Positions 19,003-27,196 of a stretch of 64,000 bases of DNA are shown here, piece by piece. The first letter of the stretch is position 1; every line of letters begins with the position of its first letter. The position numbers were made by a program, and so were the translations under genes. Source of the stretch: DATGLW01 sp035293965. GTDB taxonomy: Bacteria; Actinomycetota; Acidimicrobiia; Acidimicrobiales; RAAP-2. The DNA is taken from positions 62,001-126,000 of the forward strand of contig DATGLW010000138.1 of NCBI GenBank assembly GCA_035293965.1, read 5' to 3'. Under the pieces are notes generated by a model. The model saw nothing but the letters and a program-made list of their open reading frames with translations. It had not been told where the DNA came from and did no database searches.

Positions 19003-19734
19003 ATGATCCGCTTCGATCACGTCACCAAGACCTACAAGGGGACGACCGTCGCGCTCCGCGACGTGTCGGTGGAGATCGAGAAGGGGGAGTTCGTCTTCCT
19101 CGTCGGGTCATCGGGTTCGGGCAAGACCACGTTCATCCGCCTGCTCCTGCGCGAGGAGCTGCCTGACAGCGGCCGCATCTGGGAGGCCGGGCGCGACATC
19201 GTGCATCTCCCGAAGTGGCGGGTGCCCTACCTGCGGCGGAACATCGGCTGCGTCTTCCAGGACTTCCGCCTGCTGCCGAACAAGACCGTGTTCGAGAACG
19301 TGGCGTTCGCGCTCGAGGTGATCGGCCGGCCCAAGCACGTCGTGGCCTCGCAGGTGCCCCAGGTCCTCGAACTGGTGGGGCTGGCCAAGAAGGCCGGCAA
19401 CCTGCCGAGCGAGCTGTCGGGGGGCGAGCAGCAGCGCGTCGCGGTGGCCCGCGCCTTCGTCAATCGCCCCCTGATCCTGCTGGCCGACGAGCCCACCGGG
19501 AACCTCGACCCGACGACGAGCCAGGGGATCATGCAGCTGCTCGACCGGATCAACCGCACGGGCACGACGGTCGTGGTCGCGACGCACGACGAGGTGCTCG
19601 TGAACTGGATGCGCCGCCGCGTGATCGAGCTCGACCATGGGGTGCTCGTGCGTGACCAGCACCGCGGCGTCTACGGCATCGACGGCGCGGCCGGTGCCGC
19701 CGCGGCGTCGCCGGCTGCCGGGGGCCGCGCCTGA
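19003..19734 (+). CDS. ftsE: cell division ATP-binding protein FtsE
   Basis: ABC ATPase that partners FtsX in the divisome and controls peptidoglycan hydrolases. 243 residues. Walker A GSSGSGKT at 35-42, signature LSGGEQQR, and Walker B ILLADEPTGNLD followed by the H-loop (THDEV) are all intact. The C-terminal Ala/Gly-rich tail is variable. ATG at 19003. Its stop codon shares one base with the ftsX start (TGATG), so the pair is translationally coupled. In many bacteria smpB follows; it is not here. Confidence 0.96.
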   Translation: MIRFDHVTKTYKGTTVALRDVSVEIEKGEFVFLVGSSGSGKTTFIRLLLREELPDSGRIWEAGRDIVHLPKWRVPYLRRNIGCVFQDFRLLPNKTVFENVAFALEVIGRPKHVVASQVPQVLELVGLAKKAGNLPSELSGGEQQRVAVARAFVNRPLILLADEPTGNLDPTTSQGIMQLLDRINRTGTTVVVATHDEVLVNWMRRRVIELDHGVLVRDQHRGVYGIDGAAGAAAASPAAGGRA

Positions 19735-20621
19735 TGCCGGTCTCGCTCGACTACGTGGTCCGCGAGACGGGCGCCAACCTGTGGCGGAACCGTCTCATGA
19801 CCATCGCCGCGATCCTCACCATGGCCGTGTCGCTCGCGCTCGTGGGGGCGGCGCTGCTGCTCAAGCAGGGCGCGGCCAAGGCCGAGGTCGTCTGGCAGCG
19901 CCAGACCCAGGTGACGGTGTGGATGGAGCCGGCGGCGTCCAAGGGCGAGATCGCCGCCGTGGCCGAAGAGCTCAAGCAGCTGCCCTACGTCCGCCACCCG
20001 TGCTCCTTCAAGGACAAGCGCCAGAACTACCAGCTGGCGCAGAAGCTGCTGACCCCCGAGGAGTGGAGCGTGCTCTCGGTGGGCCAGATGTACACGTCGT
20101 TCTCGTGCACACCCGTCCAGCCGACCGACGCCGGCGCGGTGATCAAGCGCTTCACCGGCCAGGAGGGCGTCCACCGGGTGACCGCGCCGCTGGCGCAGAT
20201 CCACACCCAGCAGAAGGCGATCGACCTCATCCAGTGGATCTTCCTCATCGTGGCCCTCGTGCTGCTGCTGTCGGCCACGGTGCTCATCCTCAACACGATC
20301 CGCATGGCGATCTTCGCTCGACGCCGCGAGGTGTCGGTCATGAAGCTCGTCGGGGCGACCAACTGGTTCATCCGGATCCCCTTCATGTCCGAGGGGCTGA
20401 TGCAAGGGCTGCTCGGGTCGGGTGTCGCGGCCCTGGCCGTGTACGCCCTCCATCTCGTGTTCAACCAGCTCGGGAACCCCGAGCACCCCCAGGCCCTGTT
20501 CACGCTCATGCGCATGAGCGGGTGGGAGGTGTTCTGGACCGAAGCGGTCGTGGTGTCCGTGGGGGTGCTCATCGGCTCGGCCGGCTCCGCCCTGGCGATC
20601 CGCCGCTTCCTCGACGTCTGA
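19734..20621 (+). CDS. ftsX: cell division protein FtsX
   Basis: Four-pass membrane partner of FtsE, 295 residues. The N-terminal membrane segment (about 20-45) is followed by an extracellular loop (about 46-165) containing the Q-rich region that contacts NlpC/P60-type hydrolases. Three further membrane segments follow around 166-195, 215-245 and 262-288. The RRREVSVMKLVGATNWFIRIPF stretch before the last helices is the conserved FtsX/MacB-type block. It overlaps ftsE by one base. Confidence 0.95.
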   Translation: MPVSLDYVVRETGANLWRNRLMTIAAILTMAVSLALVGAALLLKQGAAKAEVVWQRQTQVTVWMEPAASKGEIAAVAEELKQLPYVRHPCSFKDKRQNYQLAQKLLTPEEWSVLSVGQMYTSFSCTPVQPTDAGAVIKRFTGQEGVHRVTAPLAQIHTQQKAIDLIQWIFLIVALVLLLSATVLILNTIRMAIFARRREVSVMKLVGATNWFIRIPFMSEGLMQGLLGSGVAALAVYALHLVFNQLGNPEHPQALFTLMRMSGWEVFWTEAVVVSVGVLIGSAGSALAIRRFLDV

Positions 20622-20938
20622 CGAGCCGCTGCGGATCCGTTCCGTCGGCGTGACGCCGCTCGGGCGCCTGCCCGACGGCCGCGACGCACCCCCGTGCGCC
20701 CGAACCGACGGCCGTACGCGCCCGCGCCCCCCGTGTGCGATCCCGGGCGCCCACGCGCGGACACGCCCACTCTTCTGCTCCCGAGCTGCCCGCGAGCCAG
20801 GCACCGCCGGGGGAGGTTCTGCGCCAGGTTCCGTGCAAGGTTCGATCGTCACGATGCCCGTCGGGCCCGGCGCCATTGCCGGCCGAGGCCCGGCGGCTGG
20901 CGAGCCGGCCGTGTCCACCGACACCGAGGAGCCGATCC
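20622..20938. other. 317-bp spacer, no gene seen
   Basis: Between ftsX and ssb. No open frame with protein-like composition, no tRNA, and no clear -10 box adjacent to ssb. A GGTTCGATC-like stretch near 20849 resembles a T-loop but has no tRNA around it. Confidence 0.5.
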
Positions 20939-21382
20939 ATGAGCAACAGCACGACGGTCACCGGGAACCTCACCCGCGACCCAGAGATCCGCTACACCCG
21001 TGAGGGCCAGGCCTCGACGTCCTTCGGCCTCGCCGTCAACCGGCGCTGGCAGGACCGCGAGACGCGCGAATGGGAGGAGGCGACGTCGTTCTTCGACGTG
21101 GTGTGCTGGCGCGAGCTCGCCGAGAACGTGGCCATGAGCCTGACCCGGGGCATGCGGGTGGTGGTGACCGGCCGGATCGAGCAGCGAACGTGGGAGACCG
21201 AGGACGGCGAGCGACGGTCGAAGGTGGAGATCGTCGCCGAGGAGATCGGGCCCAGCCTGCGGTTCGCCACCGCCGAGGTGCAGCGGACCGAGCGCCGCGG
21301 CGGCGAGCGGCCGCCTTCTGGTGAGGACGCTGGCGAGGAAGTGGGCGCGGTCGCCGGCGCTGGGGCGAGCGCCGAGCCATGA
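20939..21382 (+). CDS. ssb: single-stranded DNA-binding protein
   Basis: OB-fold protein of 147 residues that coats single-stranded DNA. The core STTVTGNLTRDPEIRYT through WRELAENVAMSLTRGMRVVVTGR is typical of SSB. The C-terminal tail is Glu/Gly/Ala-rich and ends in SAEP. It lacks the acidic DDDIPF-like tip that recruits partner proteins, so this looks like an accessory paralogue rather than the main replicative SSB. A GAGGAG ribosome site precedes the ATG at 20939. The frame extends upstream but that part has no SSB similarity. The stop overlaps the next small gene (ATGA). Confidence 0.9.
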   Translation: MSNSTTVTGNLTRDPEIRYTREGQASTSFGLAVNRRWQDRETREWEEATSFFDVVCWRELAENVAMSLTRGMRVVVTGRIEQRTWETEDGERRSKVEIVAEEIGPSLRFATAEVQRTERRGGERPPSGEDAGEEVGAVAGAGASAEP

Positions 21383-21567
21383 GGGGCGTGCCGACCGCAC
21401 GGGCCGCCGTCTTGCGCCCGGAGGTCCGCCTTGCCAAGGACGAGGCCATCGAGGTCTGTGCCGCCCTCGCCCTCGGCGAGGCCGTCCTGGCCGAGGCGGG
21501 GCGGGCGGCCGAGGCCGCCTACCTGGGGCGGGTGTTCGCCGTCGTGGAGGATCGCCTCGCGGGCTGA
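21379..21567 (+). CDS. small hypothetical protein coupled to ssb
   Basis: 62 residues, not recognised. The ATG overlaps the ssb stop as ATGA, which favours a real coupled gene. The sequence is mostly one predicted amphipathic Ala/Leu/Glu-rich helix (about 18-60) with one Cys. No transmembrane segment or known motif. It could be a partner or regulator of the SSB paralogue, but that is only positional inference. Confidence 0.55.
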   Translation: MRGVPTARAAVLRPEVRLAKDEAIEVCAALALGEAVLAEAGRAAEAAYLGRVFAVVEDRLAG

Positions 21568-21574
21568 CCCCGGG

Positions 21575-21656
21575 GCGACAGCCAGCCGGTCCGCGGGATC
21601 ACGCGCGGTCACCCGGCGACAGCCAGCCGGTCCGCCCGATCACGCGCGGTCACCCG
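21575..21656. repeat. 41-bp tandem duplication of msrB end
   Basis: Copies 21575-21615 and 21616-21656; the second contains the msrB stop codon (21640-21642), the first repeats it downstream. Confidence 0.9.
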
Positions 21657-22086
21657 GCGGCGCCCCCGCAGGCCTGCTCTGGCGGTCGAAGCGCAGGGCG
21701 AGGGAGTTCACGCAGTAGCGCATGCCGGTCTCGGTCGGCCCGTCCGGGAAGAGGTGGCCGAGGTGCCCGCCGCAACGGGCACAGACGATCTCGGTACGCA
21801 CCATGCCGTGGCTCGTGTCGAGGCGTTCCGCCACGCGGCCCTCGGCGGCCACCCGGTCGAAGCTCGGCCAGCCCGACCCTGAGTCGAACTTGTCCGCCGA
21901 GCGGAACAGCTCGGCTCCGCACCCGGCGCACCGGAACGTGCCGTTGCCGTCGACGTGGAGGTACTCGCCCGACCACGGCGGCTCGGTTGCTTGGCGCCGG
22001 AGCACCTCGAACTGCGCCGGCGTGAGCCTCGACCGCCACTCCTCGTCGCTCAGCTGCACCTCGGGTCGAAGCTCAGGTCGTGCCAT
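21640..22086 (-). CDS. msrB: peptide-methionine (R)-S-oxide reductase
   Basis: Repairs the R epimer of methionine sulfoxide in proteins. 148 residues from an ATG at 22086, which has a GGAGG-like ribosome site. Two zinc CxxC pairs (CAGC and CARC) are present, the substrate pocket GSGWPSF is intact, and the catalytic Cys lies in RYCVNS near the C-terminus. The upstream in-frame extension is repeat-rich and rejected. The last codons and stop fall in a 41-bp tandem duplication. Confidence 0.95.
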   Translation of the reverse strand: MARPELRPEVQLSDEEWRSRLTPAQFEVLRRQATEPPWSGEYLHVDGNGTFRCAGCGAELFRSADKFDSGSGWPSFDRVAAEGRVAERLDTSHGMVRTEIVCARCGGHLGHLFPDGPTETGMRYCVNSLALRFDRQSRPAGAPPGDRA

Positions 22087-22135
22087 GCCCACCGCCTCCA
22101 CTGGTCTGCCGTGTGCCCGTCCCCCCACCCTATGC

Positions 22136-22177
22136 CCGACCCGCCGGTGCCCCGGCCCGACCCGCCGGTGCCCCGGC
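22136..22177. repeat. 21-bp tandem duplication
   Basis: Two near-identical copies (22136-22156, 22157-22177) in the spacer between divergent msrB and rmlA. Confidence 0.85.
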
Positions 22178-22303
22178 ACCGCCCGTGGTCGTCGCCTCAG
22201 GGCGGGCGGGCCGGGGCCGCCGTCACCGGCACCTCGGGGCGGGTGAGGGTGACCTGGCGCGCCGTGCGTACCCGGGTCGTGCCCCGGTGCGCCGGGCGCG
22301 GTT

Positions 22304-22309
22304 TAGGGT
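22304..22309 (+). promoter_or_regulatory. -10 box TAGGGT, leaderless start
   Basis: TAGGGT then 8 nt to the rmlA ATG at 22318. Confidence 0.5.
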
Positions 22310-22317
22310 ATCGGGCG

Positions 22318-23061
22318 ATGAAGGGCATCCTGCTGGCGGGCGGGACCGGTTCCCGGCTCTACCCCCTGACCCGCATCACGAACAAGCACCTGCTGCCGAT
22401 CTACGACCGGCCCATGGTCCAGTGGGCCATCGAGGCCCTGGTCAACGCGGGCGTCACGGAGCTGATGCTGGTCACGGGCGGTACCCATGCCGGGGAGTTC
22501 CTCCGCCTGCTCGGCAACGGCCACGAGTTCGGCATCGACCGCCTCTGCTACGGCTACCAGGAGCGCCCCGGCGGCATCGCCGAGGCCCTGGGCTTGGCCG
22601 AGCGCTTCGCCGACGGCGAGCCGGTGGTGGTCATGCTGGCGGACAACGTGGTCGAGCGCTCCATCCGCCCGATGGTCGAGGCGTTCGAGGCTGCGCCCAG
22701 CGGCGCCCGGATCCTCCTCACCGAGGTGACGGAGCCCGAGCACCTCCGGCACCTCGGCGTGCCCGAGCTCGACGCCAACGGCCGGGTGGTCCGCATCCTC
22801 GAGAAGCCGGAGGACCCGCCCTCGAGCTACGGGGTGACGGGCATCTACTGCTACGACGCCGAGGTCTTCGAGGTCATCAGGTCCCTGCGCCCCTCGGGGC
22901 GCGGCGAGCTCGAGATCACCGACGTCAACAACCACTACGTGGCGACGGCCACGATGGCCTACGACGTGCTCCAGGGGTTCTGGGGCGACGCCGGCGAGTC
23001 GATCGACGCCTACTACGCCGTCAACGACTTCGTGCGGGCCCACGGGGCCAACAAGGACTGA
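22318..23061 (+). CDS. rmlA: glucose-1-phosphate thymidylyltransferase-type nucleotidyltransferase
   Basis: Makes dTDP-glucose (or another NDP-sugar) from sugar-1-phosphate and NTP; the likely first step feeding rmlB at 11.4 kb. 247 residues, the short form of the family. LAGGTGSRLYPLT is the nucleotide loop; KHLLPIYDRPMV and EKPEDPPSSYGVTGIYCYD carry the catalytic Lys and metal-binding acidic residues. The ATG at 22318 lies 8 nt after a TAGGGT box. Cognate nucleotide and sugar are inferred from family and genome context, not proven. Confidence 0.88.
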   Translation: MKGILLAGGTGSRLYPLTRITNKHLLPIYDRPMVQWAIEALVNAGVTELMLVTGGTHAGEFLRLLGNGHEFGIDRLCYGYQERPGGIAEALGLAERFADGEPVVVMLADNVVERSIRPMVEAFEAAPSGARILLTEVTEPEHLRHLGVPELDANGRVVRILEKPEDPPSSYGVTGIYCYDAEVFEVIRSLRPSGRGELEITDVNNHYVATATMAYDVLQGFWGDAGESIDAYYAVNDFVRAHGANKD

Positions 23062-23151
23062 TTCACCGGCGGACGACTGATCTGCCCGGGCGGGGCCGAC
23101 TGGCCAGCCGCGACACCGGCGACACAGGGGCGCAGGAACGGGCGGTCCAGG

Positions 23152-23205
23152 GAAGGGTCAGGCGCCCGGGGAAGGGTCAGGCGTCGGGGGAAGGGTCAGG
23201 CGTCG
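23152..23205. repeat. 19-bp tandem triplication of the dxs end
   Basis: Copies begin at 23152, 23171 and 23190. The third contains the dxs stop (23196-23198); the other two repeat the stop downstream. Confidence 0.9.
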
Positions 23206-25274
23206 GGGGGCGAGGCGGACACGACCGGCGAGCCCAGGGGGCGGGTGATGGCTGGCGCCCCGGTGCCGCTCGCCGGCGAGCCGGCGACCGGCGCGCCGAG
23301 CCCGAGCGCCTGGCGCACGGCTGCGGCGACGCCGGGCCCGTCGAGGCCCAGCTGCCTCAGGATGTCGTCGGCCCGGCCCTGGGCCAGGTAGGCGCGGGGC
23401 ACGCCGAGCACCCGGGTGGCGGGCAGGTCGGCCGCGCCGTCGGCACCGGCACCCATGGCGTCGACGAGGAACATGCCGGCCCCACCCAGGCGGAAGCCGT
23501 CTTCGGCCGTGACGACCAGGCGGTGCCGGCGGGCGTCGGCCAGCATCGCAGGGTCTGGCGGGCTCACCACGCGGACGTCCCACACGGTGGCGAGGATCCC
23601 TGCGCCGGCGAGCTCGTCCGCTGCCGCCTCGCAGGCGGCCACGAGCTTGCCCACGCCGAGCAGGCACACCGAGCCGTCGCCTTCCCGAAGCCGGCGGGCC
23701 GACAGGCCCTGGCCCACCTGGTCGGGCGGCACGTGGCGGGCGGGGGTCTTGGGGAAGCGTATGGACGACGGCCCCGGGAGGTCGACGGCCTGGCGGAGCA
23801 TGACGGCGACCTCCTCTGCCGAGGAGGGGGCGAACACGGTCATGCCGGGAATGGAGAGGCAGAGGGCGAGGTCGAGCAAGCCGTGGTGGCTCGGGCCGTC
23901 GTCGCCCGTGACGCCTGCTCGGTCGAGGACGACCACCACGGGCAGGCCGTGGAGCCCCACGTCGAGGTTGGCCTGGTCGAAGGCCCGGCAGAAGAACGTC
24001 GAGTAGACGGCGACCACCGGGCGCAGCCCGCCCATGGCCATGCCGGCAGCTGAGGTGAGCTCGTGCTGCTCGGCGATGCCGACGTCGAAGAACCGCTGCG
24101 GGAAGCGGGCCTCGAAGGGGAGCAGCCCGGTAGGCCCCGGCATCGCCGCAGTGAGGGCCACCACCTCGGGCCGCTCCTCGGCCAGCTCGACCAGCGCCTG
24201 GCTGAAGGCCTCGGTGTAGGTGGCCACCTGCCCGCGCTCGTCGGGGGACCGGTCGGTCGCCGACGACTGGCCCCCCTGGTCGGAGGCGCCCCGAGCGCCG
24301 ACCAGGGAGCCCACGGCGTGGCCGACGGTGTTGTCGCCGACGGAGGGCCGGACGGCCTTGACGTCGTGCAGGCGCTGGACCTTGTCGGCCTCGGCCGGAC
24401 CGTAGCCGCGGCCCTTCTGGGTCAGGACGTGCACGACGATGGGCCCCGCCCACTCGGCGGCGTTGGCGAACGCCTGCTCCATCTGGGCCACGTCGTGGCC
24501 GTCGATCGGGCCCGCGTAGCGCACGCCCAGGGCCTCGAAGAACGTGTGGGGCGACACGAGCTCGCGAAGCGCGCTCGTGAGCCCGTGGACGCCGGAGTAG
24601 GCGAGCTCGCCCACCCCCGGCAGCTCGCGCAGCAGCATCCGCAGGCGCTCGCGTGTCTGGACGTAGGTGGGGTTGAGGCGGAGGCTGGTCAGGCTCTGCG
24701 ACAGGTGCGACACGGTGGGTGCGTAGGAGCGGCCGTTGTCGTTGAGCACGACCACCACGCGCCGCCCGGAGTGGCCCAGGTTGTTGAGGGCCTCGTAGGC
24801 CATGCCGCCGGTCAGGGCGCCGTCGCCGACCACGGCCACCACGCGTCGGTCGCCGCCTCGCCCCGCCGCCGACCCCTGCAGCTCGAAGGCGCTCGCCAGG
24901 CCGTGCGCGTAGGACAGGACGGTCGACGCGTGGCTGTTCTCGATCCAGTCGTGCTCGGACTCCGCCCGGTTTGGATAGCCCGACAGCCCGCCGGCCTCGC
25001 GCAGGTGGCGGAACCCGTAGCGGCGGCCCGTCACCAGCTTGTGGACGTAGGCCTGGTGGCCCGTGTCCCACAGGATGGCGTCGCGCGGCGAGTGGAACAC
25101 CCGGTGGAGCGCAAGGGTGAGCTCCACCACCCCGAGGTTCGAGCCGAGGTGGCCGCCGGTGCTCGTGACCGTGTCGACGATGAAGGCGCGGATCTCGGCG
25201 GCGAGGTCGCGCAACTGCTCGTAGCTGAGGGCGCGCAGGTCGGCCGGCGTCTCGATGCTTGGGAGGATGGTCAT
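23196..25274 (-). CDS. dxs: 1-deoxy-D-xylulose-5-phosphate synthase
   Basis: First enzyme of the MEP isoprenoid pathway; condenses pyruvate and glyceraldehyde-3-phosphate with thiamine diphosphate. 692 residues from ATG 25274 (a GTG three codons earlier at 25283 is an alternative). The N-terminal domain holds the ThDP/Mg site VVGDGALTGGMAYEALNN. The middle domain starts near TYTEAFSQALVELAEERP and carries the catalytic Glu in DVGIAEQHE, and the C-terminal domain is complete. A GGTGG stretch can act as ribosome site. The stop lies in a 19-bp triplicated repeat. Confidence 0.95.
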   Translation of the reverse strand: MTILPSIETPADLRALSYEQLRDLAAEIRAFIVDTVTSTGGHLGSNLGVVELTLALHRVFHSPRDAILWDTGHQAYVHKLVTGRRYGFRHLREAGGLSGYPNRAESEHDWIENSHASTVLSYAHGLASAFELQGSAAGRGGDRRVVAVVGDGALTGGMAYEALNNLGHSGRRVVVVLNDNGRSYAPTVSHLSQSLTSLRLNPTYVQTRERLRMLLRELPGVGELAYSGVHGLTSALRELVSPHTFFEALGVRYAGPIDGHDVAQMEQAFANAAEWAGPIVVHVLTQKGRGYGPAEADKVQRLHDVKAVRPSVGDNTVGHAVGSLVGARGASDQGGQSSATDRSPDERGQVATYTEAFSQALVELAEERPEVVALTAAMPGPTGLLPFEARFPQRFFDVGIAEQHELTSAAGMAMGGLRPVVAVYSTFFCRAFDQANLDVGLHGLPVVVVLDRAGVTGDDGPSHHGLLDLALCLSIPGMTVFAPSSAEEVAVMLRQAVDLPGPSSIRFPKTPARHVPPDQVGQGLSARRLREGDGSVCLLGVGKLVAACEAAADELAGAGILATVWDVRVVSPPDPAMLADARRHRLVVTAEDGFRLGGAGMFLVDAMGAGADGAADLPATRVLGVPRAYLAQGRADDILRQLGLDGPGVAAAVRQALGLGAPVAGSPASGTGAPAITRPLGSPVVSASPPDA

Positions 25275-25335
25275 CGCTGCCACCCGCCCGTCGCCCGCCC
25301 GGGCCGCGGCGGTGAGCTTCGGTTCCGGTGGCCCC

Positions 25336-25776
25336 TCAACGCGGTCCCGACGAGCTCGCCCTGGACATGAACCCCTCCTGGTCGACCACCACCCGGGTCA
25401 GGCGCCCGGCCCCGACGAGGCGTGGCCCGGCCTCGGAGCGCAGGGAGGCCGAGATGGTGAAGATGAGCCGCCGCCCGTGCACGCGTGACAGCACGGCCTC
25501 GGCGTGGACGGTGGCGCCCACCGGCACCGGCGCCAGGTGGTCGAACTGCACTCGGGTGGCCACGGTCGTCTTGCCCGGTGCGAGCCGGCCGGACAGGGCG
25601 AGGTTGCTGGCTTCCTCGCACAGGCCGAGCAGGCGCGGGGTCGAGAGCACGGGCACCTCCCCCGAGCGCATGGCGACGGCCGTGTCCTCGGCGGTCACCA
25701 CCAGTGTGGCCGTCGCCGACACCCCGGGCCGGGGCAGCACCGGGGGCACCAGCGTGTCGGATGGCGGGTGGGCCAT
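25336..25776 (-). CDS. hotdog-fold thioesterase (FlK/fluoroacetyl-CoA thioesterase-like)
   Basis: 146 residues. The segment VPVLSTPRLLGLCEEASNLA followed by KTTVATRVQFDHLAPVPVGATV is the conserved block of FlK-like hotdog thioesterases, which hydrolyse short acyl-CoA thioesters. The Thr/Glu (TPRLLGLCEE) and His (FDHLAP) positions fit the catalytic set. It starts at an ATG 7 nt after TATCGT (minus strand), and this box overlaps the -10 of the divergent tldD. A long in-frame extension antisense to tldD is rejected. The substrate is unknown. Confidence 0.8.
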   Translation of the reverse strand: MAHPPSDTLVPPVLPRPGVSATATLVVTAEDTAVAMRSGEVPVLSTPRLLGLCEEASNLALSGRLAPGKTTVATRVQFDHLAPVPVGATVHAEAVLSRVHGRRLIFTISASLRSEAGPRLVGAGRLTRVVVDQEGFMSRASSSGPR

Positions 25777-25782
25777 GACGGT

Positions 25783-25789
25783 TACGATA
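25783..25789. promoter_or_regulatory. overlapping divergent -10 boxes
   Basis: On the plus strand TACGAT (25783-25788) lies 7 nt before the tldD GTG at 25796. On the minus strand TATCGT (25789-25784) lies 7 nt before the thioesterase ATG at 25776. The two boxes share five base pairs. Confidence 0.6.
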
Positions 25790-25795
25790 CCGCCC

Positions 25796-27196
25796 GTGAC
25801 CCCTGCCCCCCTGATCGAGCCTGACGTGCTCGAACGTGTCCTGGCCACGGCGCTCGCCCGGGGTGGCGACCTGGCCGAGATCTTCGCCGAGGACCGGCAG
25901 ACCTCCGGAGCGATGCTCGACGACCGCCGCATCGAGGAGCTGTCCTCCGGCCGCGAGCGCGGGGCGGGCATCCGGGTGGTCGTGGGCGAGACGACCGGGT
26001 TCGCGCACACCGCCGACCTGTCCGAGCGCAGCCTGCGTGAGGCGGCCGAGGCGGCGGCGGCCGTCGCCCGCCAGGGAAGTCCGGGGGTCCGCACCGTCGC
26101 CCTGGCTGATCGGCGGCCGGTTGGCCCAGGGGCCTCGGTGCTGCCGGCGTCGGTGGGAAAGGCGGCCAAGCTCGAGCTCCTCGCCCGGGCCGACGACGCG
26201 GCCCGCGCCGCGGGGTCGTCGATCACCCAGGTGCAGGCGGCCTACGGCGACAGCCGCCGCCGCGTGCTGGTCGCCAGCTCCGAGGGCGTCCTGGCCGAGG
26301 ATGACCAGGTCCGGACGCGCTTCAACGTGTCGTGCGTCGCCTCCGGCGACACCGGCATGCAGACCGGCTACGAGAGCCTCGCTCGGACCCAGGGCTTCGA
26401 GATATTCGAAGGCGGCGGCGTCGAGGAGGTGGCCCGCAAGGCGGCCGCCCGGGCGCTCGCCAAGCTGTCGGCCCGCCCGGCTCCCTCCGGCGAGCTGCCG
26501 GTAGTGCTGGCCGGGGGCAGCGGGGGCATCCTCTTCCACGAGGCGTGCGGGCACGGCCTCGAGGCCGACCACATCTTGAAGGACGCCTCCGTCTACACGG
26601 GCCGGGTGGGGGACCTGGTGGCCAGCCCGCTCGTGACCCTGGTGGACGACGGCACGGTGGCCGGTGAATGGGGCCACCTCGGCGTCGACGACGAGGGGCG
26701 CCCGGCCGCCCGCAACGTGCTCATCGAGAACGGCGTGCTGACCGACTACCTGTGGGACTGGCTGCGGGCGCACAAGCAGGGCAGGGCCTCGTCGGGCAAC
26801 GGCCGCCGCCAGAGCTACCAGCACCTGCCGATGGTCCGGATGACCAACACGTTCCTGCTCGCCGGAACCGAGGACCCACAGGAGGTGGTGGCCCAGACCC
26901 CCCGCGGCGTCTACGTGGCCAAGCTCGGTGGCGGCCAGGTCAACACCACGACCGGTGACTTCGTGTTCGGCACGACGGAGGCCTACCTCATCGAGGGTGG
27001 CCGGCTGACCGAGCCGTTGCGCGACGCCAACCTGATCGGCAACGGTCCCGAGGTGCTGCGCCGGATCGACGTGGTGGCCACCGACTTCGACATGACCCCA
27101 GGCACCTGCGGCAAGGACGGCCAGAGCGTCCCGGTGGGCTGCGGGCAGCCGACGCTGCGGGTGACCGGCGTCACCATCGGCGGCACGGCGGCGTGA
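25796..27196 (+). CDS. tldD: metalloprotease TldD
   Basis: Metallopeptidase subunit that with TldE/PmbA degrades unfolded or leader peptides. 466 residues. The zinc motif HEACGH (HExxxH) is at 248-253, the family hallmark. The start is set at GTG 25796 because a TACGAT box ends 7 nt before it; an ATG at 25775 would overlap the divergent gene's start and lie upstream of that box. The last codons overlap the pmbA start (GTGA), so the two subunits are coupled, in line with the heterodimer. Confidence 0.92.
   Translation: MTPAPLIEPDVLERVLATALARGGDLAEIFAEDRQTSGAMLDDRRIEELSSGRERGAGIRVVVGETTGFAHTADLSERSLREAAEAAAAVARQGSPGVRTVALADRRPVGPGASVLPASVGKAAKLELLARADDAARAAGSSITQVQAAYGDSRRRVLVASSEGVLAEDDQVRTRFNVSCVASGDTGMQTGYESLARTQGFEIFEGGGVEEVARKAAARALAKLSARPAPSGELPVVLAGGSGGILFHEACGHGLEADHILKDASVYTGRVGDLVASPLVTLVDDGTVAGEWGHLGVDDEGRPAARNVLIENGVLTDYLWDWLRAHKQGRASSGNGRRQSYQHLPMVRMTNTFLLAGTEDPQEVVAQTPRGVYVAKLGGGQVNTTTGDFVFGTTEAYLIEGGRLTEPLRDANLIGNGPEVLRRIDVVATDFDMTPGTCGKDGQSVPVGCGQPTLRVTGVTIGGTAA

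Noticed and set aside
18924..19166. Small frame starting at GTG before ftsE
   Set aside because: Overlaps ftsE out of frame, begins directly at the -10 box and has no protein-like pattern.
20840..20870. tRNA T-arm-like stretch near the ssb gene
   Set aside because: No acceptor, D or anticodon stems around it.
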